From Rheinheimera sp. (GTDB lineage: Bacteria; Pseudomonadota; Gammaproteobacteria; Enterobacterales; Alteromonadaceae), in contig DPJG01000020.1 in assembly GCA_003543135.1 (NCBI GenBank), forward strand, positions 104,003 to 168,002: a stretch of 64,000 nt of DNA, read 5' to 3'. Position numbers and translations under genes: made by a program. Every line of letters starts with the position of its first letter. Position 1 is the stretch's first letter. Under the pieces are notes generated by a model, which saw nothing but the letters and a program-made list of their open reading frames with translations, did not search any database and was not told the origin of the DNA. Below, piece by piece: positions 35,621 through 44,301 of this stretch.

Positions 35621-35854
35621 ATGCCACACAATGCGCGACCCCGTATTCTGCAATTCCTGCAATTAGCCCGTTGTTCTTACCGTGTTGAAGGTCAGCAGAT
35701 CATCACACAAAACGCTGTGATCACGCTGGCAGAACAACACATCAGTATCGCCCGCCAGGGCAAACCGCTGCGCACTATGCCTTACCAGCGACTTAATCTG
35801 GACAGATTGTTGTCTTTAATTACGGCGCAAGCCGAGCGTAAACATCTTGTCTGA
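35621..35854 (+). CDS. small hypothetical protein, 77 aa
   Basis: Start ATG 35621, with AGAGGTG 8-10 bases before it; the longer frame back to 35444 has no ribosome site. The protein is soluble and basic, with a compact alpha/beta look (CSYRVEGQQIITQNAVITLAEQHISIAR) and no known motif. A strong terminator starts 5 bases after the stop, which supports a real, single-gene transcript. Family not recognised. Confidence 0.6.
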   Translation: MPHNARPRILQFLQLARCSYRVEGQQIITQNAVITLAEQHISIARQGKPLRTMPYQRLNLDRLLSLITAQAERKHLV

Positions 35855-35859
35855 ATACT

Positions 35860-35888
35860 TGCCGCCATCTGGTATGGCGGCATTTTTA
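35860..35888 (+). terminator. intrinsic terminator after the 77-aa gene
   Basis: TGCCGCCAT and ATGGCGGCA form a perfect 9-bp stem with a short loop and a T5 run. Confidence 0.85.
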
Positions 35889-35905
35889 TACAAAGCAGCT
35901 TGTGA

Positions 35906-36781
35906 TTAGAAATGACACTGCGCCTGCAAAGCGGCGATGTCGGTGGGTGTCAGTGTAGTCTGCTGACTGGTTAAACTGTGATACATAATAGAATCGTCAG
36001 TGTCAGTGTGACCCACACCAAAAGCATGACCAAATTCATGTGCCAGTGTTGCGACTAAATCCTGATTCGACGCAAAAGCAAAAATGGTCATGGTTCTTTG
36101 ACCGGCTTTGATATTCATTAAACCCACTTCAAAAGGCGCCTGTTGTGTTGGCGTTTTTGCTGTTGTCAGCAGCTCGTTACGCTGTTTAATAGTTTCATTT
36201 AAATAGTCCTGATCACGCATCAGTTGTTGTTTTTGCTGATCAAGCCAGGCGGCTTCCTGTTGCAATTGTTGTTGGCGGCGCATCAGCTGTTCCCGCTCAG
36301 AACTGGCATTTGGGCCATCGGCCCGGTACGCCGCAACGTCTTGCTGCAGGCGGGCATTTTGCTGGTTAAAGCTGTCAATCTGCTGCTGCAGCTCGGCAAA
36401 CTTTTGTGGCAGCTGTTCGATGCCGGGGGAAATGGCCTGATCGTATCTGTCCAGATTACGTTTTAATAAATGTTGTTTCAGCAGTTGTTGCTGGCGCTCG
36501 TCATAACGAAAATCAATGCTGAATCCTTGTGCATCCTGCTGCAGCAAAGTACGACCAAACGCCTGATTCCACATCTGGGCTGCCTGCTCTATGGCAGCTG
36601 TTGCCTCGGCTTCACTGAGGTTAAAAGCCGGATCCAGGTAACCCAGTTTCCAACCCAGCGGTGTGCTGCAAAGACCACTGCTGAGCACAGGCAAAGTCAG
36701 GGTAGGTTGTTCCTTTTGCCAGAAGCTGAAACCTAAATAAATTAAAATGCCAACAAACACCAGCTGTAACAAACGTTGCAT
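35906..36781 (-). CDS. matrixin-type (M10-like) metalloprotease with coiled-coil insert
   Basis: 291 residues from ATG 36781, with AAGGAG before it; the longer frame to 36949 has no ribosome site. An uncleaved-looking N-terminal helix (3-20) should anchor it in the membrane. The metzincin zinc site HEFGHAFGVGH spans 248-258 (HExxHxxGxxH), and the Met-turn is SIMYH at about 264-268. Between the N-terminal part and this site lies a long Gln/Leu-rich coiled coil (about 95-205), which splits the catalytic domain and is unusual. It probably works in the periplasm on proteins; substrate unknown. Transcribed divergently from the sodium channel gene. Confidence 0.8.
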   Translation of the reverse strand: MQRLLQLVFVGILIYLGFSFWQKEQPTLTLPVLSSGLCSTPLGWKLGYLDPAFNLSEAEATAAIEQAAQMWNQAFGRTLLQQDAQGFSIDFRYDERQQQLLKQHLLKRNLDRYDQAISPGIEQLPQKFAELQQQIDSFNQQNARLQQDVAAYRADGPNASSEREQLMRRQQQLQQEAAWLDQQKQQLMRDQDYLNETIKQRNELLTTAKTPTQQAPFEVGLMNIKAGQRTMTIFAFASNQDLVATLAHEFGHAFGVGHTDTDDSIMYHSLTSQQTTLTPTDIAALQAQCHF

Positions 36782-36947
36782 AAAAACTCCTTGTTTGCCT
36801 GCGATTAAACGGCAGCAACCGGCTTTTGGCAAGCTTTGTGCTGTTTTTGTGCAATCTGCTGACAGGGAAGGCTCAAAGCCACAATGACGCTGGGCAAGCG
36901 CCGCAACGCTGGCTACAATCGGCGCCAGTTTTGTCACGGAGTTCAAC

Positions 36948-37799
36948 ATGGAATTACAAGTGCAATATCAAGACAGCAGCCTGCAAGCCAAGGTGCAGCA
37001 GCTGGTGGAAAAAAACTGGTTTACCCGGTTGATTTTAACGCTGATTCTGCTGAATGCAGTGTTGCTTGGCATGGAAACTTCAGCGGTATTAATGGCGCAA
37101 TACGGCACTTTGTTGCATAGCCTGGACCGGCTGTTGCTTGGTGTTTTTGTGCTGGAACTGCTACTGCGGATTTTTGCTTACCGGCTGTCATTTTTTAAAG
37201 ATGCCTGGAATTTATTTGATTTTGCCGTCATAGCCATAGCGCTGGTGCCGGCGTCCGGACCTCTTGCCGTACTGCGTTCTTTAAGGGTGCTCAGGGTATT
37301 GCGGGTGCTGTCGATGGTGCCTTCGATGAAAAGGGTGGTGTCGGCCCTGCTCGGTTCTTTGCCCGGCCTGGCTTCTATTGCCATGGTGTTATTGCTGATT
37401 TATTACGTTTTTGCCGTGATTGCCACCAAATTGTTTGGCGCGGCTTTTCCACAGTGGTTTGGCAGCATAGGCCATTCTTTATATACACTGTTTCAGGTGA
37501 TGACACTGGAAAGCTGGTCTATGGGCATAGCAAGGCCCGTGATGGAAACTTTCCCGCTGGCCTGGCTGTTTTTTGTGCCTTTTATTCTGATCGCCACCTT
37601 CACTATGCTGAATTTGTTTATTGCCATTATCGTCAACACCATGCAAACCTTCAGTGAAGAAGAGCATGCTGCTGAGCGGGCAGAAGATAAACAAGCCGAA
37701 GCGCTGGAGCAACGACTGTTGCATGAAGAGCTGCGTGAAATCCGCCAGGAGCTGAAATTATTACGTGCCGAACTCAGCAAGGAGCAGTCAGACAGGTGA
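36948..37799 (+). CDS. bacterial voltage-gated sodium channel (NaChBac/NavAb family)
   Basis: 283 residues, one six-helix domain as in all bacterial Nav channels. The S4 voltage sensor carries Arg at every third place (Arg110, 113, 116, 119 in VLRSLRVLRVLRVLSM). The selectivity filter is TLESWSMG at 186-193, identical to the NavAb filter sequence, with Glu188 as the selectivity ring. S6 (LIATFTMLNLFIAIIVNTM) leads into a long charged coiled coil (about 238-280) that assembles the tetramer. Such channels work in Na+ entry linked to motility or pH balance. The stop overlaps the start of the next gene by 3 bases. Confidence 0.93.
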   Translation: MELQVQYQDSSLQAKVQQLVEKNWFTRLILTLILLNAVLLGMETSAVLMAQYGTLLHSLDRLLLGVFVLELLLRIFAYRLSFFKDAWNLFDFAVIAIALVPASGPLAVLRSLRVLRVLRVLSMVPSMKRVVSALLGSLPGLASIAMVLLLIYYVFAVIATKLFGAAFPQWFGSIGHSLYTLFQVMTLESWSMGIARPVMETFPLAWLFFVPFILIATFTMLNLFIAIIVNTMQTFSEEEHAAERAEDKQAEALEQRLLHEELREIRQELKLLRAELSKEQSDR

Positions 37800-38722
37800 G
37801 CTTAAGCCTTCGTTTTAGCAGCTTAAATTTACAAAACTTTGCCGCGCCACCGCTGGCGAGCTACGAGTTTGACAATATTTATAGTCAGGCGCAGTGGCAA
37901 CAAAAAACCAGCTGGTTGCGCCGCACCATTGCAGCAGCAGCCCCCGATGTACTGCTGCTGCAGGAAGTCTTTAGTGTGGATGAGCTAAGGCAGTTGTTGC
38001 TGGAGCTGGGGTATTCCCATTTTGCCGCGGCGGCCGAGCCGCTGCTGGTGGATGGGCATTTTTATTTGCAGCCGGTGGTGGCCATAGCGTCGCGTTATCC
38101 GCTGAAACAACATCACTTGCCAGAGCCTGATGCGGCGTTATTAAAGGCGCTGGGACTTCATCATTTTCAGTTTAGCCGCACACCTTTAGCGGTCACAGTG
38201 TATTTGCCCGGTATAGGTGCCTGTGATTTTTATGGGGTGCATCTAAAATCCCGCCGGGCTTTAACTGCAGTGCTGGAGCAAGGCGGCAGCGATAGGCTGG
38301 GTCGTTTTGCCGCTTGTGCCCAGCGCGGTTATGAAGCGGCCATATTGATGGAGCTGGTGCAGCGGCAACAACAGCTGCGCGGCCATCCTGTGGTGCTGGG
38401 CGGTGATTTGAATGACGATCTGCAGTCAGGGTTTTTACAGCCGCTCACTATGGCGGGTTCAGCTTTGCAGCTGAAAGACAGTTGGGATTTGTGGTCAGAT
38501 GCACCACAGGCAAGGCCTGCCACCCACTATTATGGCGCTAAAGGTTCGGTGCTGGATTATCTGTTATTGTCGGCTGACTTTGACGCTCTTCAGGCGCACA
38601 GCCTGGCCGGGGTGTCTGAAGTGCATATCAGGGATCAGCATTTGCTAAAGCCGGATTATCAACTGGATGCTTACAGTAGTGACCACGCTATGGTCACTGT
38701 CACTATCCAGCTGCGGCATTAA
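37796..38722 (+). CDS. endonuclease/exonuclease/phosphatase (EEP) family protein
   Basis: 308 residues. The start is GTG 37796, which overlaps the channel stop (GTGA), so translation is coupled. EEP motifs are in order: SSLNLQNF (about 7-14), DVLLLQEVF with the metal-binding Glu (about 50-58), FYGVHLKSRR, GGDLNDD (about 200-206) and YSSDHAMVTV with the catalytic Asp-His near the C-terminus. The family includes DNases, sphingomyelinases and phosphatases; the substrate cannot be decided. There is no signal peptide. The pairing with a sodium channel is unusual. Confidence 0.88.
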   Translation: MSLSLRFSSLNLQNFAAPPLASYEFDNIYSQAQWQQKTSWLRRTIAAAAPDVLLLQEVFSVDELRQLLLELGYSHFAAAAEPLLVDGHFYLQPVVAIASRYPLKQHHLPEPDAALLKALGLHHFQFSRTPLAVTVYLPGIGACDFYGVHLKSRRALTAVLEQGGSDRLGRFAACAQRGYEAAILMELVQRQQQLRGHPVVLGGDLNDDLQSGFLQPLTMAGSALQLKDSWDLWSDAPQARPATHYYGAKGSVLDYLLLSADFDALQAHSLAGVSEVHIRDQHLLKPDYQLDAYSSDHAMVTVTIQLRH

Positions 38723-38733
38723 AACGCCGCAGC
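38710..38733 (+). terminator. hairpin over the stop of the EEP gene
   Basis: GCTGCGGC (38710-38717) and GCCGCAGC (38726-38733) form a perfect 8-bp stem over the stop codon. No U-run; weak terminator or mRNA end structure, between convergent genes. Confidence 0.45.
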
Positions 38734-38752
38734 CCGTTATACAAACTCTGAT

Positions 38753-38932
38753 TTATGCGGATGGCTGGTCGCTGTTGTCGCTGGCGGCACTTTGTTCTGC
38801 TGTTGGCTCAGCACTCGTTGCCTCAGCGGCCTGCTTGGCTTGTTTGAGCCGGATCGAGTTTTTCACCTGAATATTTTTTTTCTGTTTGGCTCTTTTACTG
38901 ATTTTCTTTTTTAACGCTTTGATCGAACTCAT
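38753..38932 (-). CDS. very small basic protein, 59 aa
   Basis: A short frame from ATG 38932 to TAA 38753. The N-terminal half is extremely basic (MSSIKALKKKISKRAKQKKN), while the C-terminal half is acidic and Ala/Ser-rich (ATSAEPTAEQSAASDNSDQ). An AAGG stands 12 bases before the start. Such split-charge small proteins are often nucleic-acid- or ribosome-associated, but I do not recognise the family. It fits well between two convergent/divergent genes without overlap, which supports it being real. Confidence 0.6.
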   Translation of the reverse strand: MSSIKALKKKISKRAKQKKNIQVKNSIRLKQAKQAAEATSAEPTAEQSAASDNSDQPSA

Positions 38933-39071
38933 ATTGCCGCTCTGCCTTTCACAAACTGGTGCTTAGTGTAACCCAGAAGCCTTATTCGGCCAAACTCCGA
39001 AGCAAAGCACCGCGGTGGCTTTTCAACGCCGGAGTTATTACACTGTCGGCCGTTTTTGAAGAGGCAAACTG

Positions 39072-40016
39072 ATGCGAATCATACTGGCACCAATGGAAGG
39101 GGTGGTTGACCACCTGATGCGTGAAATGCTGACCGAAATTGGCGGTTTTGATTTATGCATCACCGAGTTTGTGCGGGTGGTGGATCAGCTGCTGCCCAAA
39201 AGAGTTTTTACCAGGCTTTGTCCTGAATTATTGCAGGACGGCAAAACCCGTTCCGGCACGCCGGTGCGGGTGCAGTTATTGGGGCAAGAGCCACAGTGGC
39301 TGGCCGAAAACGCCGCGCGGGCTGTGGAGCTTGGCTCGCCTGGTGTTGACCTGAATTTTGGTTGTCCGGCCAAAACGGTGAATAAAAGCAAAGGTGGTGC
39401 AGTGCTGCTGCGCGAAACCGAGCAGCTGTATGCCATTGTGAAAGCAGTGCGCGCTGCGGTGCCAAAAAACTTTCCGGTGACCGCCAAAATGCGGCTGGGT
39501 TATGACGACACCAGTCTGACACTCGACAATGCCCGCGCTTTGTGTGAAGCCGGCGCTTCCGAATTAACAGTGCATGCCCGCACTAAAAGTGATGGTTACC
39601 GGCCACCGGCCTATTGGCCATGGATAGCACAAATCCGCACTGTGGTAGATATTCCGGTGATCGCCAATGGTGAGATCTGGCAACCGGCCGATGCTGCACT
39701 TTGCCGCGAACAATCCAACTGCAGCGACATTATGCTGGGCCGCGGTGCTTTAGCCCAGCCCAATCTGGCCGCCCGTATCGCCAATGGTGGTGAGGCTATG
39801 CCCTGGCCTGTGGTGCTCAGGCTACTGATGCGTTACTCCGAGTTTGAAATCGCCGGAGATAAAGGTTTGTATTACGGCAACCGCATTAAACAGTGGTTTA
39901 GTTATTTAAAACTGCAATACCCTGAGGCCGCCGGTTTATTTGCCCAACTGCGGTTGTTGCGCAAAAGTGTCGACATCGTCAGTTTATTAACAGCTGAACT
40001 TCAGGCGCTGGACTGA
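39072..40016 (+). CDS. dusC: tRNA-dihydrouridine(16) synthase
   Basis: 314 residues, as E. coli DusC (315). The FMN-binding start (ILAPMEGVVDHLMREML), the catalytic Cys98 in NFGCPAKTVNKSKGGAVLL, and the LTVHARTK and PVIANGEI motifs are all present. The enzyme reduces U16 of tRNA with NADPH. RBS AAGAGG lies 7 bases upstream. The 3' end overlaps the convergent efflux pump gene by 16 bases. Confidence 0.93.
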   Translation: MRIILAPMEGVVDHLMREMLTEIGGFDLCITEFVRVVDQLLPKRVFTRLCPELLQDGKTRSGTPVRVQLLGQEPQWLAENAARAVELGSPGVDLNFGCPAKTVNKSKGGAVLLRETEQLYAIVKAVRAAVPKNFPVTAKMRLGYDDTSLTLDNARALCEAGASELTVHARTKSDGYRPPAYWPWIAQIRTVVDIPVIANGEIWQPADAALCREQSNCSDIMLGRGALAQPNLAARIANGGEAMPWPVVLRLLMRYSEFEIAGDKGLYYGNRIKQWFSYLKLQYPEAAGLFAQLRLLRKSVDIVSLLTAELQALD

Positions 40017-41191
40017 TCAGCAGCGGGCGCCTTCAGGATAAAAAGCCGCGCCAGACTGATGGCCAGCACCCCGGCTAACATCAACAGTGCAAAGGGCAGG
40101 GTATTTTGTTGTGGCCACAAAGCTAATAAAGGCCCTGCGACAGCACCGGCGCCAAATCTGAGGGTGCCAATCACCGCTGTTGCGGTGCCGCTGTGGTTGG
40201 GAAAAGCCATTAAAATCAGTGCGTCAGCATTGGTGGCTATCAGACCAAGGCTTGCCATCAAAGGCGCTATCATCAGCACAGTGAAAGTCAGAGTTAAATC
40301 CAGGCTACTGACCAGCACCAGACCTGTGGCAAAACATAAAGCACTGAGCCAGCCGGCTTTAAGCATCTGATGGCTGCCAAGGCGGCTCACTAACCTGCTG
40401 TTGATAAAATTGGCGCTAATCAGCATCAGCACATTCAGGCCAAACAACAGGCTGAAAATTTGTTCGCTGACGGCAAAATGCTCGATATAAACAAAAGGTA
40501 CCGCGGTTAAAAAACAAAAAAAGCTGAATGATGAGAACATCGAAATGGCAATCAGTGGTCGTGCTGTTTTGTTGGCAAACACCACCTGATAAGAGCCAAA
40601 AAAGTTCAGTTTCTGCCGTTCGGCTTTTTGGTTGATCTCAGGTAAATACCGCAGCGAAAATGCCAGGATCAGCAGCGCATAGGCTGCCAGCACAATAAAA
40701 ATCCAGTGCCAGCTGCCCCAAAACAGCACCAGACTGCCAATAGCCGGTGCCAGCAAAGGGGCCAGCATCATCATCATTGACACATAAGACATGCCTTTGG
40801 CGGTATGCTCCTGATACAGCGCGCGGATAATACCAGGCACCACTACAGTGGCAGCGCTGCCAGAAAGCGCCTGCAGCGCACGCCAGCTTAAAAAGGCTTC
40901 AATACTGTCGCTTTGACTTAACAGCAGGCTTGCCAGCACAAAACCTGTTAAACCCCAAAGCGCCAGCGGCCGGCGGCCAATAGCATCGGCCAGCGGGCCA
41001 AATAACAACATGCCGAGGCTATAAAACGCCAGAAAAATACTAAGAGACTGCTGCACCAGCACTGAGTTGCTGTGCAGGCTGTCGGCCAGTTGCGGCATGG
41101 CCGGCAAATACATATCAATGGCCAGCGGTGTGGTGGCGATAATGGCGGCAAAAAGCAGAATAAGGGCAAAAGAAGGGCTGGCGCGTGACAT
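40001..41191 (-). CDS. Bcr/CflA-family MFS multidrug efflux transporter
   Basis: 396 residues with 12 hydrophobic helices. The start (TTPLAIDMYLPAMPQLADSL) and the loop-2 motif (GPLADAIGRRPLALWG) are hallmarks of the Bcr/CflA drug:H+ antiporter group, inner membrane. Bcr exports bicyclomycin, sulfonamides or Cys in E. coli; the substrate here is not known. Its 3' end overlaps dusC tail to tail. A maa-type acetyltransferase follows upstream on the same strand with a 126-base gap. Confidence 0.9.
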   Translation of the reverse strand: MSRASPSFALILLFAAIIATTPLAIDMYLPAMPQLADSLHSNSVLVQQSLSIFLAFYSLGMLLFGPLADAIGRRPLALWGLTGFVLASLLLSQSDSIEAFLSWRALQALSGSAATVVVPGIIRALYQEHTAKGMSYVSMMMMLAPLLAPAIGSLVLFWGSWHWIFIVLAAYALLILAFSLRYLPEINQKAERQKLNFFGSYQVVFANKTARPLIAISMFSSFSFFCFLTAVPFVYIEHFAVSEQIFSLLFGLNVLMLISANFINSRLVSRLGSHQMLKAGWLSALCFATGLVLVSSLDLTLTFTVLMIAPLMASLGLIATNADALILMAFPNHSGTATAVIGTLRFGAGAVAGPLLALWPQQNTLPFALLMLAGVLAISLARLFILKAPAADQSSA

Positions 41192-41317
41192 GCTGAAGTT
41201 CCGGCTTAAACAATGCCGCTATTGTAATGCGTTCACAGTTCGGAAAAAGCGCATAAAATTGGCCTTTATACGCTAAAAACTGTCGATTTACTGCAATAGT
41301 AGCCGGAGTTTCACCGC

Positions 41318-41884
41318 TTATTGGGCTTGCGGCGCGCTGACCTGCCGCACCGGCCTTGCCGGATTGCCCTGCACCAGTATGCCGGCGGCCACGTCTTTGG
41401 TCACTATGCTGCCGGCGGCAATCACGGCTTCGTCGCCTATGGTCACCCCAGGCAGCACAATAGCACCACCGCCAATCCAGACTCTGTCACCAATCACAAT
41501 GGGTTTGGCCAGTTCCATGCCGGTGACTCTTTGTTGTGCATCCAACGGGTGAGTGACGGTATAAAGCTGAACACCAGGACCAAACATTACATCGTCACCA
41601 ATCTGCACCGGTGCGGCATCCAGAATGACACAATGATGGTTGGCATAAAACCGTGCGCCCAGGCTGATATTAAAACCATAATCACAATAAAAATCCGGTT
41701 CGATATAACAGGACTGCACAGCACCAAAGAGTTGTCTGGCCAGCTGCTGATGTTTTTTAAAAGGCTCTGGCCCCTGCTGATTTAGCGCACGGCAAGCTTG
41801 TTTGGCCAGACTTCTGGCTTTGGCAAGTTCCGCATCACGCGGATTAAACCATTGCTGATTGAGCATTTTTTCTTTTTCGGTCAT
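41318..41884 (-). CDS. maa: maltose/galactoside O-acetyltransferase family protein (Maa/LacA-like)
   Basis: 188 residues, the family's normal length. The N-terminal Mac domain (EKEKMLNQQWFNPRDAEL) is followed by hexapeptide-repeat turns and the closing motif IGDRVWIGGGAIVLPGVTIGDEAVIAAGSIVTKDV. The catalytic His is in LYTVTHPLD (about residue 112). It acetylates sugars from acetyl-CoA, likely to detoxify non-metabolised sugar. Its start is 17 bases after the stop of the HD-GYP-like copy B upstream, so they may be co-transcribed. Confidence 0.88.
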   Translation of the reverse strand: MTEKEKMLNQQWFNPRDAELAKARSLAKQACRALNQQGPEPFKKHQQLARQLFGAVQSCYIEPDFYCDYGFNISLGARFYANHHCVILDAAPVQIGDDVMFGPGVQLYTVTHPLDAQQRVTGMELAKPIVIGDRVWIGGGAIVLPGVTIGDEAVIAAGSIVTKDVAAGILVQGNPARPVRQVSAPQAQ

Positions 41885-41901
41885 TCAAATTCCGGCAAAC
41901 G

Positions 41902-43374
41902 TCAGTTGTCCAACAGTTCAGTGCGGTTCCACAGGTTCTGATGGCGGGGGTCGGCAAAAAACTCATCCGGATGCCAATAACGGGGTAATAACCGCCGCAA
42001 GCGGCCAGGCGCAAAATCTGACGACAGCTTTTTTAATATTTCCTGTAACCGCTGCTGTGGTACCACTTCCAGTTGTTCCCGTGCCGGTTTGAAATACAGG
42101 TTGGAGGCCACGCTGATATGGCAGTTGGGCAGGTTGTTGCGGTAATGCAGGTTGCGGGTGACGATGCGGCACAAAGGTGCTTCCGGCTGCGGCGGGTACA
42201 GTGAGTTCACAATGGCAAATTCGTACCTTTCCTGTGGCTGACCGCTGGCATCTCTGGGTAAAAACACAATACCGTAACCCTGCGGGAAAATGCCGGTAAT
42301 ACTCAGCAGCGACTGGACCATACGTTCATCATACTGCCCGGCAGCTGCGCCGGCTTTTAGAATAAGCGCTACTTTGGGCAGTGCCTGGTAATCAAATCTG
42401 TTGCGCCCTGGCAGCACGGCAGAAGCGTACACCTGAGGAATTTTCAGCAGATTACCTACGCCTGTGCCCGGGTTGCCGGCATTTCTGAGCAAAGTGGCGG
42501 CAAAAGCCAGTTTGTCCTGCTCGTTTTTATCAAAGTTGTCGCGCTCGGCTCTGGAGTTGCCTCTGTATTTGGGCGCACCTATGCCCTGCAATAAAAACTG
42601 CAGGCTGGCCTGTAAGCTAATGTCGAGAAAACGGTTGCGCTCGTCGCTGTCTAATTCGCGGCTGCGTGGCAATTTGCCCTCTGGCCCGGTCAGAATATAC
42701 AGTGCATCGGGGTGAGAATGGCCGACATCCTGTAATAACAACGCCATCAGTAACGGGATTTGCACATCATCGCGGAACGGGCAATAGTCGCCCATGCCGG
42801 CACCCGGATTACGTGCTTTTACTTTTTGCAGAATATAACTGCTACTGATCATGCCCTGACTGAGCAGATGATCCAATAACCTTAAGCTCAGCGTGGCTTT
42901 GTAAAAAGGTTTGTATTTTTGCTGCACAGTGGCAATTTGTTCACCTTCGCTTGGCGCCAGTAATTGCAGGGTGCCGAGCATTTTGGACGAACGTAAAATA
43001 GTCTCAGCTCTGTTGCTGCCTTCCGTCATTTGCAAAAACTGCTGACATAACAAATACAGCTGGCTGTAGTTGTTCAGGCGTTTCTGCTCTTGTTTATCCT
43101 GTTCGGCACGCAGAGCCTGCTGACATTGTTGCGCTTGCTGCACCAGCCGGGCTTCGGTTTTGGCACTGGCACCGCTTAACTGGCGCTGCGCCTGATCACA
43201 GGCTTGTTGCAGCATCGCTAGCGCATTTTTGTTTTGCTGTTGCTGCTGGAAAAACTGACTAGCCTGACCATACACCGAATGTTGAAACCTGCTGACAGAC
43301 AACAAACTGCTGATCAGTTTTTTCAGCTGACGCACATAAGACTTGTCGGCATGGGGATCTACAGTCAGCTGCAT
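41902..43374 (-). CDS. degenerate HD-GYP-like protein, copy B
   Basis: 490 residues, paralogue of 11137-12588. Both share the same order: a Gln-rich helical N-terminal part; the LGTLQLLAPSEGE/LGTIQLISPTKGR region; the motif ALLLQDVGHSHPDA with Gln215-Asp216 where HD-GYP enzymes have His-Asp; GVGNLLKIPQVYASAVLP; GIFPQGYGIVFLP; and an end PDEFFxxxxxQNLWNR. The DNA coding for the last motif is nearly identical in the two genes (21 of 21 bases at 41922 and 11142). No HHE or GYP motif remains. Possible regulator without catalysis, by inference. RBS AGAGGAA precedes ATG 43374. DUF3334 lies divergently upstream. Confidence 0.75.
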   Translation of the reverse strand: MQLTVDPHADKSYVRQLKKLISSLLSVSRFQHSVYGQASQFFQQQQQNKNALAMLQQACDQAQRQLSGASAKTEARLVQQAQQCQQALRAEQDKQEQKRLNNYSQLYLLCQQFLQMTEGSNRAETILRSSKMLGTLQLLAPSEGEQIATVQQKYKPFYKATLSLRLLDHLLSQGMISSSYILQKVKARNPGAGMGDYCPFRDDVQIPLLMALLLQDVGHSHPDALYILTGPEGKLPRSRELDSDERNRFLDISLQASLQFLLQGIGAPKYRGNSRAERDNFDKNEQDKLAFAATLLRNAGNPGTGVGNLLKIPQVYASAVLPGRNRFDYQALPKVALILKAGAAAGQYDERMVQSLLSITGIFPQGYGIVFLPRDASGQPQERYEFAIVNSLYPPQPEAPLCRIVTRNLHYRNNLPNCHISVASNLYFKPAREQLEVVPQQRLQEILKKLSSDFAPGRLRRLLPRYWHPDEFFADPRHQNLWNRTELLDN

Positions 43375-43619
43375 CTGAGCTATTTCCTCTGCAAATCATC
43401 TGGTTAATAAACAATGCCAACACCTTAGCGCAACAGCGGCTTTTCGCAAAGTGCTGTTTTGTCGCCAAAGACAGGACAATTCAGCAACAAAGTTGCATGC
43501 GCTCTGGTGGTGGCTTAGTATTTGAAGATTACCGAGCCTTAAGCTAAGTCGTTCATGTGACTGTTGATCTATGATCTGACATTCATCATTGTTGTTATCC
43601 GGGCCAGTTGGGAGCCTAC

Positions 43620-44294
43620 ATGAGAAAAAATAAAATCATTACCACAGAAGAGATCCTGTTAACGCTGTGTTCTTCTGTGACTCAGGTGCTGGCGGCTGCC
43701 GGCAATGCGCAGGTGGCTTATTCACCTATGGTGCAGAAAATTCATAAAACCTGTCTGCGACCGGATCTGGGTTGTTTTGTGTTATTTGACGGTGGTTTTT
43801 CCGGCCTGGTGATTATTAACTTCACCTCTGAAGCGGCAATGGAAATTTACCGTAAATACATGATGAGTATGGGTATGCCGGAGTCTGAGCTGGCGCAGTT
43901 CCACACTTCTGATGAAGTGGGCAACGTGATGGGTGAGCTGATGAACCAAATCGTCGGCGACTTTACCAACAGAGTGCGGGTAGATTTACAAACCTCTATT
44001 AACCAAAGCCAGCCAAAAATGATGGCTATTAACAAGCAGGTGCAGATTTTAATTAACACCCAGCTTGATCAGCCACAGGCAAGGCGGGTGACCTTCAGTA
44101 CACCGTCGCATAATATTTTTTATATGGAACTGGCGATGGATAAAACCGAGTTTATCCAGCTGCATGACTTTGAAAAAGCCGAACACGAAAATGTGGACGA
44201 CATTCTGGCCAATGCCAATCAGCAAACGCAGCCGGAACAGGCTGATGCCGATAATCTGGTCGATGACGACTTTTTATCCAACCTGGGTTTATAA
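43620..44294 (+). CDS. DUF3334 family protein (CheX/CheC-like fold)
   Basis: 224 residues from ATG 43620, with GGGAG upstream. The sequence EVGNVMGELMNQIVGDFTNRVR (about 98-119) has the E-x-x-N-x-x-x-G pattern of CheX/CheC-type phosphatase helices, although the phosphatase pair Glu-x-x-Asn should be checked carefully. DUF3334 proteins are found in Shewanella and relatives and have no assigned function. The C-terminus is acidic (ANANQQTQPEQADADNLVDDD). Divergent from the HD-GYP-like copy B; ends 7 bases before the kinase gene on the other strand. Confidence 0.8.
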   Translation: MRKNKIITTEEILLTLCSSVTQVLAAAGNAQVAYSPMVQKIHKTCLRPDLGCFVLFDGGFSGLVIINFTSEAAMEIYRKYMMSMGMPESELAQFHTSDEVGNVMGELMNQIVGDFTNRVRVDLQTSINQSQPKMMAINKQVQILINTQLDQPQARRVTFSTPSHNIFYMELAMDKTEFIQLHDFEKAEHENVDDILANANQQTQPEQADADNLVDDDFLSNLGL

Positions 44295-44301
44295 CAAGCT
44301 G

